A stretch of DNA of 64,000 nucleotides from Arthrobacter sp. efr-133-TYG-118 (GCF_030209755.1 NZ_JARVRH010000009.1:151713-215712); one strand, 5' to 3'. Shown: positions 1 to 8,192, counted from the first letter of the stretch. The notes: a model not told the origin generated them from the sequence alone. A program made the numbers and translations.

Positions 1-1272
1 GCCACCATTGGGCGCAATCCCCGGAATCAATCCGGTCACTGCCGACGTCGCCATGCCCACTGCTCCTGCCAAGGATCGATAGCCGTGTTCGGCGACATCC
101 TGCACGGCCGAGATCAATTCATCGTGGTGGCCCTCGTGGCCGTAGTCGGTGGCGAGGACGTCCACGAGCCCGGGCTCCTGCAGCAAGACATCCCAGTGCT
201 CGCGCGTTGTCACGGTCTGTTTGCGGTGCAGGAGGTCGAAAACGGAAACTTCGGCCGACCAGCCGTGGTCCCTGCCGAGCTTGGCCAGCGCGAGAGCCTC
301 CGCGGGAGTGTGCGAGGGATGGTTGGCGTGGGAGGCAATGACACGCGCCTTCGTCCGGTGTGGATTGGGTCCGCCTGTCTTGTGCCCAGGTGTCCCGTCC
401 ATGAGATTGCGCATGACCCGTGCCGTTGCGGCTGCACTGTGCAGGATCGCCGGCACGCCAAATAGAGCCGCGGCCTGGACCCCCTCCCGGATGCCGTTGA
501 GTGCCGGCTCGACGGAAGGCAACACGGAATCCGCGATGATTTTCCGCAATTCGACGAGGTCGATTTGTCCTTCGAGCCCGGCTTCAGCGGCGGCGGCGCG
601 CAGCTCCGCCATGTCGCAAGCGTCCGGGTCGATGAACCGGCCAAGCACGGCCTCCTTCATGCGCCGGGCCTGCACCGGGTGCACCCGCACGCCGCTCGCA
701 CTTTCGATGGCTCGAGGGATGTAGCTCAGGTCCTGCCCTCCGCCGCCGAGGGTCTGCCCGCCGCCGAGCTCACCGATGGCGATCGCGCCGTCGTTGAGCA
801 TCTTCTCCACCGTGCTGTGGCATGACTGCGCGGGCAGTCCCCGTCCGTCAGCCATTCGTGCGGCCCGCTCAGCCTCGGGCAAGTACGTCGTGGCTCCCCG
901 GACATGGACCGCATGGCGGCGGTCTGCTTCGCGGACATGGTCCATGGTGCAAAAACCGCAAAGGTTCAGCACCGTGGTGGTTCCCGCAAGAAGGTGGCGG
1001 TCAAGATTCGCCAGCCACTCGTCGTCAGGCGGCGCGGGGGCGCCGCTGGGCATGAGCGGGCCCGGAGTCACCCCGTGGACGTGGCTATTAATGAGACCGG
1101 GCATCACGACGCATCCGCTCGCATCGATCATCTCGCCGTCGAAGGCCTGTTCGCGATCCCAACGCTCGAGAACATCGGAGACGCGCCCGCGGCGCAGGAT
1201 GACTGCTCCTGATTCGACCACCGTATTGCCTGTGCCTGGCACTACGGTGCCACCGTGGATGAGCGTAGACAT
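1..1272 (-). CDS. Amidohydrolase-superfamily hydrolase, C-terminus beyond the left edge
   Basis: About 424 residues are visible and the frame stays open to the window edge, so the C-terminus is missing. The protein begins MSTLIHGGTVVPGTG, a normal beta-sandwich start. The metal motif PGLINSHVHG is at about residues 58-67, a further histidine-rich stretch ASHANHPSHTP is near residue 315, and LATDYGHEGHHD near residue 372 carries the family's late Asp. These are the metal-binding marks of cyclic-amide and deaminating hydrolases; the exact substrate cannot be read off. The ATG has an AGGGAG ribosome site. It diverges from a PuuE-type hydrolase across 68 bp that contain one copy of the island's operator motif, so it is probably co-regulated with the rest of region 1. 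Confidence 0.85.
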   Translation of the reverse strand, partial: MSTLIHGGTVVPGTGNTVVESGAVILRRGRVSDVLERWDREQAFDGEMIDASGCVVMPGLINSHVHGVTPGPLMPSGAPAPPDDEWLANLDRHLLAGTTTVLNLCGFCTMDHVREADRRHAVHVRGATTYLPEAERAARMADGRGLPAQSCHSTVEKMLNDGAIAIGELGGGQTLGGGGQDLSYIPRAIESASGVRVHPVQARRMKEAVLGRFIDPDACDMAELRAAAAEAGLEGQIDLVELRKIIADSVLPSVEPALNGIREGVQAAALFGVPAILHSAAATARVMRNLMDGTPGHKTGGPNPHRTKARVIASHANHPSHTPAEALALAKLGRDHGWSAEVSVFDLLHRKQTVTTREHWDVLLQEPGLVDVLATDYGHEGHHDELISAVQDVAEHGYRSLAGAVGMATSAVTGLIPGIAPNGG

Positions 1273-1300
1273 TCGACTCCCTATCGATTACGTTCATGAT

Positions 1301-1320
1301 ATCGAAGTATCTTCACTATA
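1301..1320 (-). promoter_or_regulatory. Island operator motif, site 1
   Basis: On the minus strand this reads TATAGTGAAGATACTTCGAT. It lies between the divergent amidohydrolase and PuuE-type genes, 20 bp before the GTG of the latter. It matches site 5 at 17 of 20 positions. It is probably bound by the XRE-cupin regulator; that assignment is inference from position and recurrence. Confidence 0.6.
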
Positions 1321-1340
1321 ACCACAGAGGAGATTCCACA

Positions 1341-2261
1341 GTGTCCGTCCCTTCCACCACCCGGGATTTCGTGGGCTACGGCGAGCACCCCCCGGAGTTC
1401 CGCTGGCCCGGAGGTGCCCGCGTTGCGGTGTCCCTGGTGATCAATGTCGAAGACGGAGCGGAGCGCAGCATCGCGCGCGGAGGCCCTGCGGACGATCTTG
1501 GAGCGCACTGGATCAGGCACCCCGCCCATCCCACGGCCCGGAATCTCACACTGGAGTCGGCTTTCGAATACGGGTCAAGGGCAGGCATCTGGCGGGTGTT
1601 GCGGATTCTGAGGCGCCACGACGTGAGGGCAACTGCCTTCTGCTGCGCCACGGCACTCGAACAAAACCCCCGGATCGCGGCTGCGCTGGTCAGGGATGGC
1701 CACGAAATTGCCGACCACGGTTACAACTGGGACACCCACGCCGGGCTCACTCCCGACGAGGAACGCGCGCTGATAACCGCATCCCGCGACTCCATCGCCA
1801 AGAGCACCGGAGGTCCGCCCACGAGTTGGTACTCCCGCGACGGACTCAACCCGGGTACGCGGGACATCCTCGCCGCCGCTGGATTCATGTACGAGTCCAA
1901 CAGCTTCAACGATGACGTGCCGCATTTTGGAACCGGGATAGACAACGCGGGGAAGGACGGAACAGGGTTGCCAGTCTTGCCCTACGCAGGCGACACCAAC
2001 GACTCGGGCCTCTTCACACAGTTCCCCACGGCTACCGCGTTCGCCCGCCAATTGTGCGGCACGCTGGACATGATGCTTACTGACAGCCGGTCCGGACCGT
2101 CCGTCATGAACGTGGGCCTCCACCCGCGCCTCATTGGCCGGCCTGCCTACGCAACCGCCCTGGACGCATTCTTGTCCCACGCGGGCAAGAATGCGGCGTG
2201 GATCGCGACTCGTTCGCAGATCATCGAGGCTTGGCTGCTGAATACGCGGCGACAGCCCTAA
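1341..2261 (+). CDS. PuuE-type polysaccharide-deacetylase-fold hydrolase, copy 1
   Basis: This 306-residue protein has the N-terminus RDFVGYGEHPPEFRWPGG typical of PuuE-like allantoinases and related cyclic-amide hydrolases of the NodB/CE4 fold. The GTG start is preferred over an upstream in-frame ATG because AGAGGAGA lies directly before it. The usual TFDDG of deacetylases is replaced by VINVEDG, as expected for the PuuE branch. The histidine region reads DGHEIADHGYNWDTHAGLT, which keeps a second His that copy 2 (4926-5849) lacks. It ends in a 4-base overlap with the convergent racemase-fold gene. Hydrolysis of a ring C-N bond, as in allantoin opening, is the likely role, but the substrate is unknown. 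Confidence 0.85.
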   Translation: MSVPSTTRDFVGYGEHPPEFRWPGGARVAVSLVINVEDGAERSIARGGPADDLGAHWIRHPAHPTARNLTLESAFEYGSRAGIWRVLRILRRHDVRATAFCCATALEQNPRIAAALVRDGHEIADHGYNWDTHAGLTPDEERALITASRDSIAKSTGGPPTSWYSRDGLNPGTRDILAAAGFMYESNSFNDDVPHFGTGIDNAGKDGTGLPVLPYAGDTNDSGLFTQFPTATAFARQLCGTLDMMLTDSRSGPSVMNVGLHPRLIGRPAYATALDAFLSHAGKNAAWIATRSQIIEAWLLNTRRQP

Positions 2262-2983
2262 GCGGTAGCGAGCAGCGCGCCCCATCCCGGGATCGGGCGC
2301 GCAGTTCGGGCCAAGCGGAGGAGATGCCACAGCGTGGCTGTTGCGCTGTCGACGACGGGCACGCCGAACTCGGATTCGAATCCGGCCGCCAGATAGGCCG
2401 AGCGAAGGTTCGTCCCAATGCAGACGACGGCGTCGACCCCGGCCCCAAAAGCGGGCTTCATCAGCGCGCCGATATCCGCGCCCGACATTCGCGAGATTTC
2501 CGGGTTCGACATTGACGTCGCGGGCACCGAAGAGCGCACCACTTCCAGGCCGCTGGCGGCGTACTCACGTTCAATCAGCGACATGATGCCCCGGGGGCCG
2601 GGAAAAACGACGGCGACCCGGCCGGCGTCGAGCGCCTTCAGTGCGGCCACGAGCGCCAGGGATGCGGTGGTGGCCGGCGCGCCCGTGGCCTCCGTCAAAG
2701 ATTCGGCGAGCGCCCGGTCGCCTTCGAGGCCGGTCCACGAACCCGACGTTCCGTGGAATGCGATGGCATCCAACTCAGCATCACTGAGCAGCGACGGCGC
2801 GTCGCCGAGAACCTTCGCGTCGATGCGGTCATCGAGGTCCGCCGGAAGCCGGAAGCGGCTGTAGTGCACGCCGACGTCCGGCGATCCGGCCAGAATGTCA
2901 GCCGTCAGCGACTCAGCGTTGGAGTTCGACGACGGCACGAGCATTCCCAAGCGGGAAGACGGTCCGGGCGGGTGGCTCGTCAA
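2258..2983 (-). CDS. Asp/Glu racemase-fold protein (maleate isomerase / arylmalonate decarboxylase-like)
   Basis: The 241-residue protein opens with SSRLGMLVPSSNSNAE, the entry loop of the maleate isomerase and arylmalonate decarboxylase branch of the Asp/Glu racemase superfamily. These enzymes use one or two cysteines in two half-domains. Here the first site reads AFHGTSGSW and the second VVCIGTNLRS. Compared with the family pattern as I recall it, the cysteine positions appear to be Gly in both halves, and the one nearby Cys is shifted by two residues. The TTG start overlaps the stop of the XRE-cupin gene (TTGA), which implies translational coupling. It is probably an isomerase or decarboxylase step in the island pathway, or a non-catalytic relative. 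Confidence 0.75.
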   Translation of the reverse strand: MTSHPPGPSSRLGMLVPSSNSNAESLTADILAGSPDVGVHYSRFRLPADLDDRIDAKVLGDAPSLLSDAELDAIAFHGTSGSWTGLEGDRALAESLTEATGAPATTASLALVAALKALDAGRVAVVFPGPRGIMSLIEREYAASGLEVVRSSVPATSMSNPEISRMSGADIGALMKPAFGAGVDAVVCIGTNLRSAYLAAGFESEFGVPVVDSATATLWHLLRLARTARPIPGWGALLATA

Positions 2984-3597
2984 TGGGATTTACCCAGCGA
3001 CGGCGGCGTCGAGATCGCCACCATGACCGCTGCAGTGTCCGTGAGGTTGCTCCACCAATGCGGCAGGGTGGCGTCATAGGTCAGGCTGTCGCCCTCGCCC
3101 AAGGTGAATTCCTGTCCGCCGACACTGGCCACGAGCGTGCCGGTCTGGACCACAACGCACTCCTCGCCCTCGTGCGAATGCGGAACCTCCGCGCCGTCGA
3201 AACGCGCAGGGATCGTCATGTTGATGACGCCAAGCTTCCGGTCCGCATCGGGCACGATCAATTCCATGACGATTCCTTGGGACGGAATCTCAATGCGGCG
3301 GCGATCGGCCCGGCGCACCAGCATGTGGTTATGCGTCTCGCTGGGGTCGGTAAACATGCTCGCCAGCGGCACACCAAGGGAATTGGCCAGGCGAAGGAGC
3401 GTGGCGAATGACGGATTACCGATGCCGCGCTCGATCTGGCTGATTAGTCCGGCGCTCACACCGGCCCGGTCCGCCAATTCCTCAACAGTGAACCGCCCGG
3501 CACGCTGTTCCTTGAGCATGGCGCCCAAATGGGTGATCCACAGGTTGCGGTGCAGAGTGTCATCGTCGTCGACTTTAACAACTTCCGTGCTTCCCAA
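2980..3597 (-). CDS. XRE-family regulator with C-terminal cupin sensor domain
   Basis: The 205-residue protein has a helix-turn-helix at about residues 27-81 (LADRAGVSAGLISQIERGIG) and a cupin at about 120-200 (VPHSHEGEECVVVQTG, then GDSLTYDATLPHWW). XRE-cupin proteins of this length commonly repress or activate adjacent catabolic genes and sense a small ligand in the cupin. The TTG start is chosen because CTGAGGAG lies 6 bases upstream. A copy of the five-site island motif lies about 35 bp upstream, which suggests autoregulation. It is the only regulator gene inside the island, so it is the best candidate to bind that motif. Confidence 0.9.
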   Translation of the reverse strand: MGSTEVVKVDDDDTLHRNLWITHLGAMLKEQRAGRFTVEELADRAGVSAGLISQIERGIGNPSFATLLRLANSLGVPLASMFTDPSETHNHMLVRRADRRRIEIPSQGIVMELIVPDADRKLGVINMTIPARFDGAEVPHSHEGEECVVVQTGTLVASVGGQEFTLGEGDSLTYDATLPHWWSNLTDTAAVMVAISTPPSLGKSH

Positions 3598-3631
3598 TAC
3601 AGCTCCTCAGTGTTCCAGCACTCATCAGTAT

Positions 3632-3652
3632 ATCGAAGACTCGTCAACTAAA
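3632..3652 (-). promoter_or_regulatory. Island operator motif, site 2, with candidate -10
   Basis: Minus strand TTTAGTTGACGAGTCTTCGA plus a final T. It is upstream of the XRE-cupin gene. A TATACT that could serve as -10 overlaps its downstream end (3628-3633). The TTGAC here breaks the otherwise constant AGTGAA, so this is the weakest of the five copies. Confidence 0.5.
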
Positions 3653-3751
3653 CGAAGAAATCCCGGTGGGATCCTCCGGCGTCGAGCCTTGCCTTCATCG
3701 TCACAGCATGCCAGCATCGGCACCGCCGCAGAAGAACCACGCGGCTCATTT

Positions 3752-4495
3752 TCACGGGGAGTCACACCTCTTCCAGTGCGTCTCCGGAGCGGCGGCCGCA
3801 GCCAGCTGCGCGATCATCGAGGCGAGTTCCCGTTCCCAGTACACCGCGGCGCGATCGGCGCCCCGGGCGTGGACATCGCCGGCCCTGGCAATGTCGGCCG
3901 CGGGAAGGCCCACGCTTTGGCCGGCAGCTCCGAGGACGTCGACCACGCGCTGTACGGATTCCTCAAGCGCGACTGCTCCTGGCCTCCCCTGTTTCAGCAG
4001 TTCACCGGCAAGGTCCGTGGGGCCCACCCAGCCGCCATCGAAATGCTCCAAAGCCACGAAGTCTTCGACGGCGTCAACGGCTTCCACCGTCTCAAAGAGG
4101 ACCGTCAGCCGGGGCTCCAGCGAATAGTCCGCACCAAACGCCGAGGCGAACGAGGCCTGTTTCGGCCTGGACCCCGGAGGACCAAACCTTGTCGCCCTGT
4201 GGGCCCGTTCAAGTTCTTTCGGATGCCGCACCTTGGGGAGCACAATCTCATCCACCCCCGTGTTGGCGAACGCCACCAAGGTCATGTCATCAAGGTCAGG
4301 GACACGGACGGCGACCCGGGTGTGGGCGCCTGATAGCCGCTGGACCGCATCTGCGCATTGCTGCAGCGTCAACGTTGTCTGCTCTGCGTCGAGGACCACG
4401 AAATCCAGGTTTCGGTAGGCGACCACCGACAACAGCGTGGGGGTCGGCTCGGCCGTGATGAGTCCAACCTGTCGAACGAGCGACGACGTCGCCAT
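3752..4495 (-). CDS. HpcH/HpaI-type aldolase family protein with altered His site
   Basis: A 247-residue TIM-barrel protein of the class II pyruvate aldolase family (HpaI/GarL). The metal ligands are present: Glu in VLFETVEA and Asp in GPTDLAG. So is the substrate Arg in VAVRVPD. The general-base motif, normally (I/L)DGEH, reads LDAEQ here, so the catalytic His appears to be Gln. The ATG is used rather than a GTG one codon earlier, since it shares a base with the cupin stop (TGATG), a re-initiation arrangement. It is last in the PuuE-type/cupin/aldolase operon. It may cleave a 4-hydroxy-2-oxo acid, or have a changed activity given the Gln. Confidence 0.8.
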   Translation of the reverse strand: MATSSLVRQVGLITAEPTPTLLSVVAYRNLDFVVLDAEQTTLTLQQCADAVQRLSGAHTRVAVRVPDLDDMTLVAFANTGVDEIVLPKVRHPKELERAHRATRFGPPGSRPKQASFASAFGADYSLEPRLTVLFETVEAVDAVEDFVALEHFDGGWVGPTDLAGELLKQGRPGAVALEESVQRVVDVLGAAGQSVGLPAADIARAGDVHARGADRAAVYWERELASMIAQLAAAAAPETHWKRCDSP

Positions 4496-4896
4496 CACTC
4501 GTCCGCCACGAACTGCCAGTCGGCGGGCTTGCTGACGCCGACAACCAGATTGACGTCTTCGTCGCCGTCGTTGGTGATGCCATGGGTTGTGCCCCGTGGG
4601 ATGTAGATGCCATCGCCTGGCTTGGCCCTGTACTCTGCGTCGCCCAGATGAACGAGGGGCTCGCCCGAAATGACCACGTAGAACTCAGAGGCATCCGGAT
4701 GATGATGGCATAGGTGATGTTGTCCGGGGAGAATCCTGCCCCAGCTGACACATAGGTCGTCGGATCCGCTCAGGTCACGCGAGATGAGCGTGGAGACGAG
4801 CCCTTGGTCCCGTTGTCCGCGAAGGCCCGTCTTCTCCAGCGCCGTGAAGCCCTGTTCATTGACGTTATGGACCAACCGCGAAATATCCGTGGCCAT
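4495..4896 (-). CDS. Small single-domain cupin protein
   Basis: A 133-residue cupin beginning MATDISRLVHNVN. The start is fixed by GGAGGAGGG 6 bases upstream; longer in-frame readings run back into the neighbouring hydrolase gene. The first cupin motif is CHHHPDASEFYVVISGE, with a His cluster for metal binding, and the second is PGDGIYIPRGTTHGITN. Single-domain cupins of this kind act as isomerases, dioxygenases or lyases, for example on ureidoglycolate-like compounds, or merely bind ligand. It lies 29 bp after the PuuE-type hydrolase and just before the aldolase in the same transcript, so an enzymatic role on the ring-opened product is plausible but unproven. Confidence 0.85.
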   Translation of the reverse strand: MATDISRLVHNVNEQGFTALEKTGLRGQRDQGLVSTLISRDLSGSDDLCVSWGRILPGQHHLCHHHPDASEFYVVISGEPLVHLGDAEYRAKPGDGIYIPRGTTHGITNDGDEDVNLVVGVSKPADWQFVADE

Positions 4897-4925
4897 TGGC
4901 GTCCCTCCTCCAGGCATTGACGTAG

Positions 4926-5849
4926 TCACGCGCGGCCTTCGTACGCCGCTTCGAGGTGGCCGGCCGCAGGCGGATTGGCGATCCACCACCGGGCAATTTC
5001 CTCCCTTGTAGCGAACCAAACGTCGTTCCGCGCGAGGGCATACTCCAGGAAGCGCCTGACCCCCAAGGCGACGCTGGGCCTCCCGCCGATGCGCAAATGA
5101 ACTCCTACGGACATCATCCTGGGCACCGTTTCCCCTTCGAGCAGAAGGCAGTCGAGGCTGTCCTTCAGTACGTTGAAGAAGTCATCCGCTGTCCCGAAGC
5201 TTCCGGGGCCCCAAAACCTCGCGTCGTTCGTGTCGCCCGAGTACGGGACCACGAGGTGGCGGGATTCTCCGGCGGCCACGAAATACGGCAGGTCGTCCGC
5301 ATAGGAATTGGAGTCATAGAGAAAGCCCTCGTCCTTGAGGATCGCGCGGGTGTTCTCGGTGATTCCTTCTCGGACGTACCAACCCACCGGCCGGACACCC
5401 GAGACTGCCTCGATCGCCGCGACGCAGGCCCTGATTTCGGCCAGTTCTTCGGCCGGAGTCATTCCGACAGTTCCGCGCCATTTGTAGCCATGCGCGCAAA
5501 CCTCGTGTCCGTCGCGAACGATCGCCTGGGCGGCCTCGGGGTTTCGTTCCAGGGCAACACCGCATGCCATGAATGTCGCGGGCACGTTGTAGTCCCGGAG
5601 CAAAGCCAAAAAGCGCCAGATTCCCACCCTGCTGCCGTACTCGAAGAAAGATTCCTTCATCAAGCTCCGCCGGCCCGGATCCGAAGACCAACCACCGAAA
5701 ATCGTGACGTCTTCGTCACTTTCATCACCGGCTTCTATGGAGCTCTCCGCGCCTTCCTCGTAGTTGATGACCATGGAGATGGCCACCTTGGCACCATTGG
5801 GCCAAGTCACGACCGGGGGGTTTTCCCCGTATCCAATGAGGTCTCGCAT
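4926..5849 (-). CDS. PuuE-type polysaccharide-deacetylase-fold hydrolase, copy 2
   Basis: A 307-residue paralogue of the product at 1341-2261, beginning MRDLIGYGENPPVVTWPNG. The ATG is preceded by AAGGAG. It shares the PuuE-branch features INYEEGAESS, EYGSRVGIWRFL and SGDTNDARF. The histidine region is DGHEVCAHGYKWRGTVG: the second His present in copy 1 is missing, so the metal site or substrate preference may differ. It heads a three-gene operon with the cupin and aldolase, and its own promoter with an island operator lies immediately upstream. Two divergent copies in one island suggest two related cyclic substrates or two successive ring openings. Confidence 0.88.
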   Translation of the reverse strand: MRDLIGYGENPPVVTWPNGAKVAISMVINYEEGAESSIEAGDESDEDVTIFGGWSSDPGRRSLMKESFFEYGSRVGIWRFLALLRDYNVPATFMACGVALERNPEAAQAIVRDGHEVCAHGYKWRGTVGMTPAEELAEIRACVAAIEAVSGVRPVGWYVREGITENTRAILKDEGFLYDSNSYADDLPYFVAAGESRHLVVPYSGDTNDARFWGPGSFGTADDFFNVLKDSLDCLLLEGETVPRMMSVGVHLRIGGRPSVALGVRRFLEYALARNDVWFATREEIARWWIANPPAAGHLEAAYEGRA

Positions 5850-5900
5850 TGACTCACTCCTTGCCGTTCGTCGCTATGAATTGAAGCGTCGCATTCTTTC

Positions 5901-5929
5901 ATTATATTGAATCAAACTTCACTATACAA
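5901..5929 (-). promoter_or_regulatory. Promoter for the PuuE-type/cupin/aldolase operon, with island operator site 3 in the spacer
   Basis: On the minus strand TTGTAT (5924-5929), a 17-bp spacer and a perfect TATAAT (5901-5906) form a good sigma-70-type promoter. The operator motif TATAGTGAAGTTTGATTCAA plus T (5906-5926) fills the spacer, the classic place for a repressor. Transcription would run into the hydrolase whose ATG is at 5849. Confidence 0.7.
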
Positions 5930-6766
5930 TTAGCGGCCTTCCGCGTAGACCTTCCTGTGCGCGGCCAGTGACGTCCTGAGCATTCCGTCGACGTCGTTGA
6001 TCACATTGCCGTGGGCGGGGCCGATCAGCGTCGTGGGAAGCATGTCCAGGACCGCTTCAATGCCGTCGAAGGCATCGCTGACGTCCACGAACTTCGTCCA
6101 GTAGAGAGCCCGACCGGTTCCATACGCCGCTTGGTCCACGGTGGGAGGTTCCGGCATCTCGCCGGACAACAAACGGCATTGGCCAGGGAGGTGGACCGGT
6201 TCGTCGTCGTCCTCTGACGCTGCCCCGCCCGCTGCGGGAACGTCGTGGATGAAGGAGAAGCCGTCCGAAACAAACATCATCCGGGCGCCGTCGTCGTGGC
6301 CCCACAGCGTGTTCTCCAGGTCCCGGATGAAGGCCGGGAGGAAGCGGAACTCCCGGCCGCCTAGATCGATCCGGCTTCCGGCCGCCTGGGTCCTGAGCCT
6401 GGAGCGGTATTCAGGGAAATGCAGATGGTAATCACGGACGTCACCCACCACGAGCGCCCCGGGATACTTGTCCAGCAGGGCAGGCAGGTTCCCGGCGTGG
6501 GGGATCTCGGGATGGGTCGGGAAGACATAATCCAGGGGGCGTTCACCGAGAACCAATTCCAGCTGGGCGAGAAGGAGGGCACGGTGGGCCGGATCCCCTG
6601 TATCTACCAAGAGCGTCGCTTCGGAGCCCACCACCAGATAGGAGGAGACGTGATAGTGGACTTCCTGTCCCTGGGCGCTGGCCGACAGGCAGCCACCCAG
6701 CCAGTAGGTTCCGTCGGCAAGCCACCGGAGTTCGACTGCATCGTGCTTCACTGGATTCTCATTCAC
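5930..6766 (-). CDS. Metallo-beta-lactamase-fold, ODP-like hydrolase/oxidoreductase, pair A
   Basis: A 278-residue protein with the fold of the diiron domain of flavodiiron proteins but no flavodoxin domain. The metal loop is THPEIPHAGN (His85, Glu87, His90). The family's H-x-E-x-D-H is kept except that Asp is Pro89. Where flavodiiron proteins have a third His the sequence reads FIRDLENTLW (Arg148). The bridging Asp (VSDGF, Asp168) and final His (PAHGN, His252) remain. A constant PVHLPGQC lies near residues 190-197. The GTG start overlaps the stop of the ligand-poor partner gene (GTGA), so the two are translationally coupled. The same layout recurs at 9963-11613. Function unknown; a heteromeric di-metal protein is inferred. 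Confidence 0.8.
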   Translation of the reverse strand: MNENPVKHDAVELRWLADGTYWLGGCLSASAQGQEVHYHVSSYLVVGSEATLLVDTGDPAHRALLLAQLELVLGERPLDYVFPTHPEIPHAGNLPALLDKYPGALVVGDVRDYHLHFPEYRSRLRTQAAGSRIDLGGREFRFLPAFIRDLENTLWGHDDGARMMFVSDGFSFIHDVPAAGGAASEDDDEPVHLPGQCRLLSGEMPEPPTVDQAAYGTGRALYWTKFVDVSDAFDGIEAVLDMLPTTLIGPAHGNVINDVDGMLRTSLAAHRKVYAEGR

Positions 6767-7494
6767 TGGATCCCCATTTCCTCGATTGCGCGCGCCAGCT
6801 CCCCTGCCTGCTCAAGGCACATGTCCCTTCCAATAAAGGGAGTTCCGTAGCCGGGGCCGACGGCGCGGACATCGCGGTCCCGGAAGATGTCTCCAATGTT
6901 CCGCGCGATCGGACTGGTATCTGCCCCTGTGAACCAGCGAAATTTCCGGAGTCCCTCCCGGGTCTCCGGGCCGGCGCTGCCGCCGTGCGTGAATGCATCC
7001 GAGGTCAGCAGCCCGCCCGATTCCGGATCGAAAACCCAGAGCGTCGGCAGGAGCCGGAGGAGCGGTGAAACGAGTTCGACGACGATGCCGTCCAGCACTT
7101 CTACCCGCATCGATGTCCCCGGATCCACGGCAATCCGCTTGGATTCGGCCTTGGAACGAGGCACGGTGATTCCGCCGGTGTACCAGACCGAGCCAACCGG
7201 GAAGCGCTCCTCGATGGCGGGGATGTTGAGACAGCATTCCATTTCGGTCCGGGTGAGGACAATGGATAGCGGCTCTCCGGGTGACAGCAGCCGGTCAAGC
7301 TGTTCGATGATTCCTTCCTGATGAAGGCGAACCCCGGTGTCCACCACCACTGAACCAGACGGCCCCTTGATCAAGTAACAGTTCACCGCTTGCGTACGCC
7401 GTACGCCGGGCGGGCACCAGCTCACGCGCTCATCCAGTTCGATGTCCCCGCCGAGCCGGTAGATCCGGCCGCTCAGCAAACCGCTCATCCTCAC
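6763..7494 (-). CDS. Ligand-poor metallo-beta-lactamase-fold partner protein, pair A
   Basis: A 243-residue protein of the same overall fold as its coupled neighbour, with the VVDTG strand (residues 50-54) and the SDAFTHG loop. The metal loop has decayed to TRTEMECCLN, so the two ligand histidines are Arg82 and Cys87, while Glu84 remains. The terminal PxHG is PGYG. It therefore cannot bind metals in the usual way and looks like a structural or regulatory subunit. It is 23 bp downstream of the isochorismatase-type gene, on the same transcript. A homologue with the same substitutions occurs at 10789-11613, so the decay is conserved, not random. Confidence 0.75.
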   Translation of the reverse strand: MRMSGLLSGRIYRLGGDIELDERVSWCPPGVRRTQAVNCYLIKGPSGSVVVDTGVRLHQEGIIEQLDRLLSPGEPLSIVLTRTEMECCLNIPAIEERFPVGSVWYTGGITVPRSKAESKRIAVDPGTSMRVEVLDGIVVELVSPLLRLLPTLWVFDPESGGLLTSDAFTHGGSAGPETREGLRKFRWFTGADTSPIARNIGDIFRDRDVRAVGPGYGTPFIGRDMCLEQAGELARAIEEMGIQ

Positions 7495-7517
7495 TCCTTC
7501 CCTTGGATCCGGATGGT

Positions 7518-8192
7518 TCAGGAGTTGCTGGCCGTCTCCCAGACAGCAATAGCTTCATCCAGGGTGCAGACGTCATGCCGGGCCCGCATGACGGTCAACG
7601 CGGCGTCGTGCACCACCGTGTCATAGGCTCCCACCGCGTCCTCGAGCAGCACGGCATAGAAGTCGTTGTGCACGGCGTCGCGCAGGGTTGCTTCGACACA
7701 GCCACCGGTGGAAACGCCCACGAGGGCCACCGCCTCGATCCCCTGGCTGCGGAGCAGCAAGGCGAGTTCCGTGGCGATGAAGGCGCTGGGGCGTCGCTTG
7801 GTGATCACGACTTCCCCGTCTTCGGGCATGCAGGGTTCGCAGAACTCTGTCGCGGGGTCGCCTTTGGCACTGAGCTTGCCGAGATCAATGGGGCGACCGT
7901 TCGCTGCTGTATACAGGGCACGCAGCCAGGCCGCCGGCGAGCTGGCGCCGTCAGGAAGGTTCTCGACGCGAATGTGGAAAACCGGCACCCCATTGGCACG
8001 CGCCGCAGTGATGGCGCGACCGCACTTTTCGACAACGGACGGCATCATGCTCATGTCATGTCCGGAATCTCCTATTGCGCCACCGGACGAAACAGCCCCC
8101 ACCTGCATGTCGATGACAACCAAGGCTGTGGTGGCGGGATCGAGCAGTTCCTGGAGGGTGTGGCGGACAGGTTTGCCGCAGATTTCAATCAT
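7518..8192 (-). CDS. Isochorismatase-family cysteine hydrolase
   Basis: A 224-residue hydrolase with the complete Asp-Lys-Cys triad: Asp in ALVVIDMQVG (about residue 28), Lys in VVITKRRPSAF (about 133) and the nucleophile in GVSTGGCVEATLRDA (about 164). The family includes N-carbamoylsarcosine amidase, ureidoacrylate amidohydrolase RutB and maleamate amidase, all of which cut a terminal amide or carbamoyl group. In this island, with ring-opening hydrolases beside it, removal of such a group from the opened product is the likely role. It follows the ABC-importer binding-protein gene after a hairpin and precedes pair A. The substrate cannot be fixed from sequence. Confidence 0.88.
   Translation of the reverse strand: MIEICGKPVRHTLQELLDPATTALVVIDMQVGAVSSGGAIGDSGHDMSMMPSVVEKCGRAITAARANGVPVFHIRVENLPDGASSPAAWLRALYTAANGRPIDLGKLSAKGDPATEFCEPCMPEDGEVVITKRRPSAFIATELALLLRSQGIEAVALVGVSTGGCVEATLRDAVHNDFYAVLLEDAVGAYDTVVHDAALTVMRARHDVCTLDEAIAVWETASNS

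Noticed and set aside
2360..2385. GGATTCGAATCC resembling a tRNA T-arm
   Set aside because: It is inside the racemase-fold coding region and no acceptor or anticodon stems can be drawn around it.
6763..7494. Calling the ligand-poor metallo-beta-lactamase-fold gene a pseudogene
   Set aside because: The frame is intact, it is translationally coupled to its neighbour, and the paralogue at 10789-11613 carries the same substitutions, which indicates selection.
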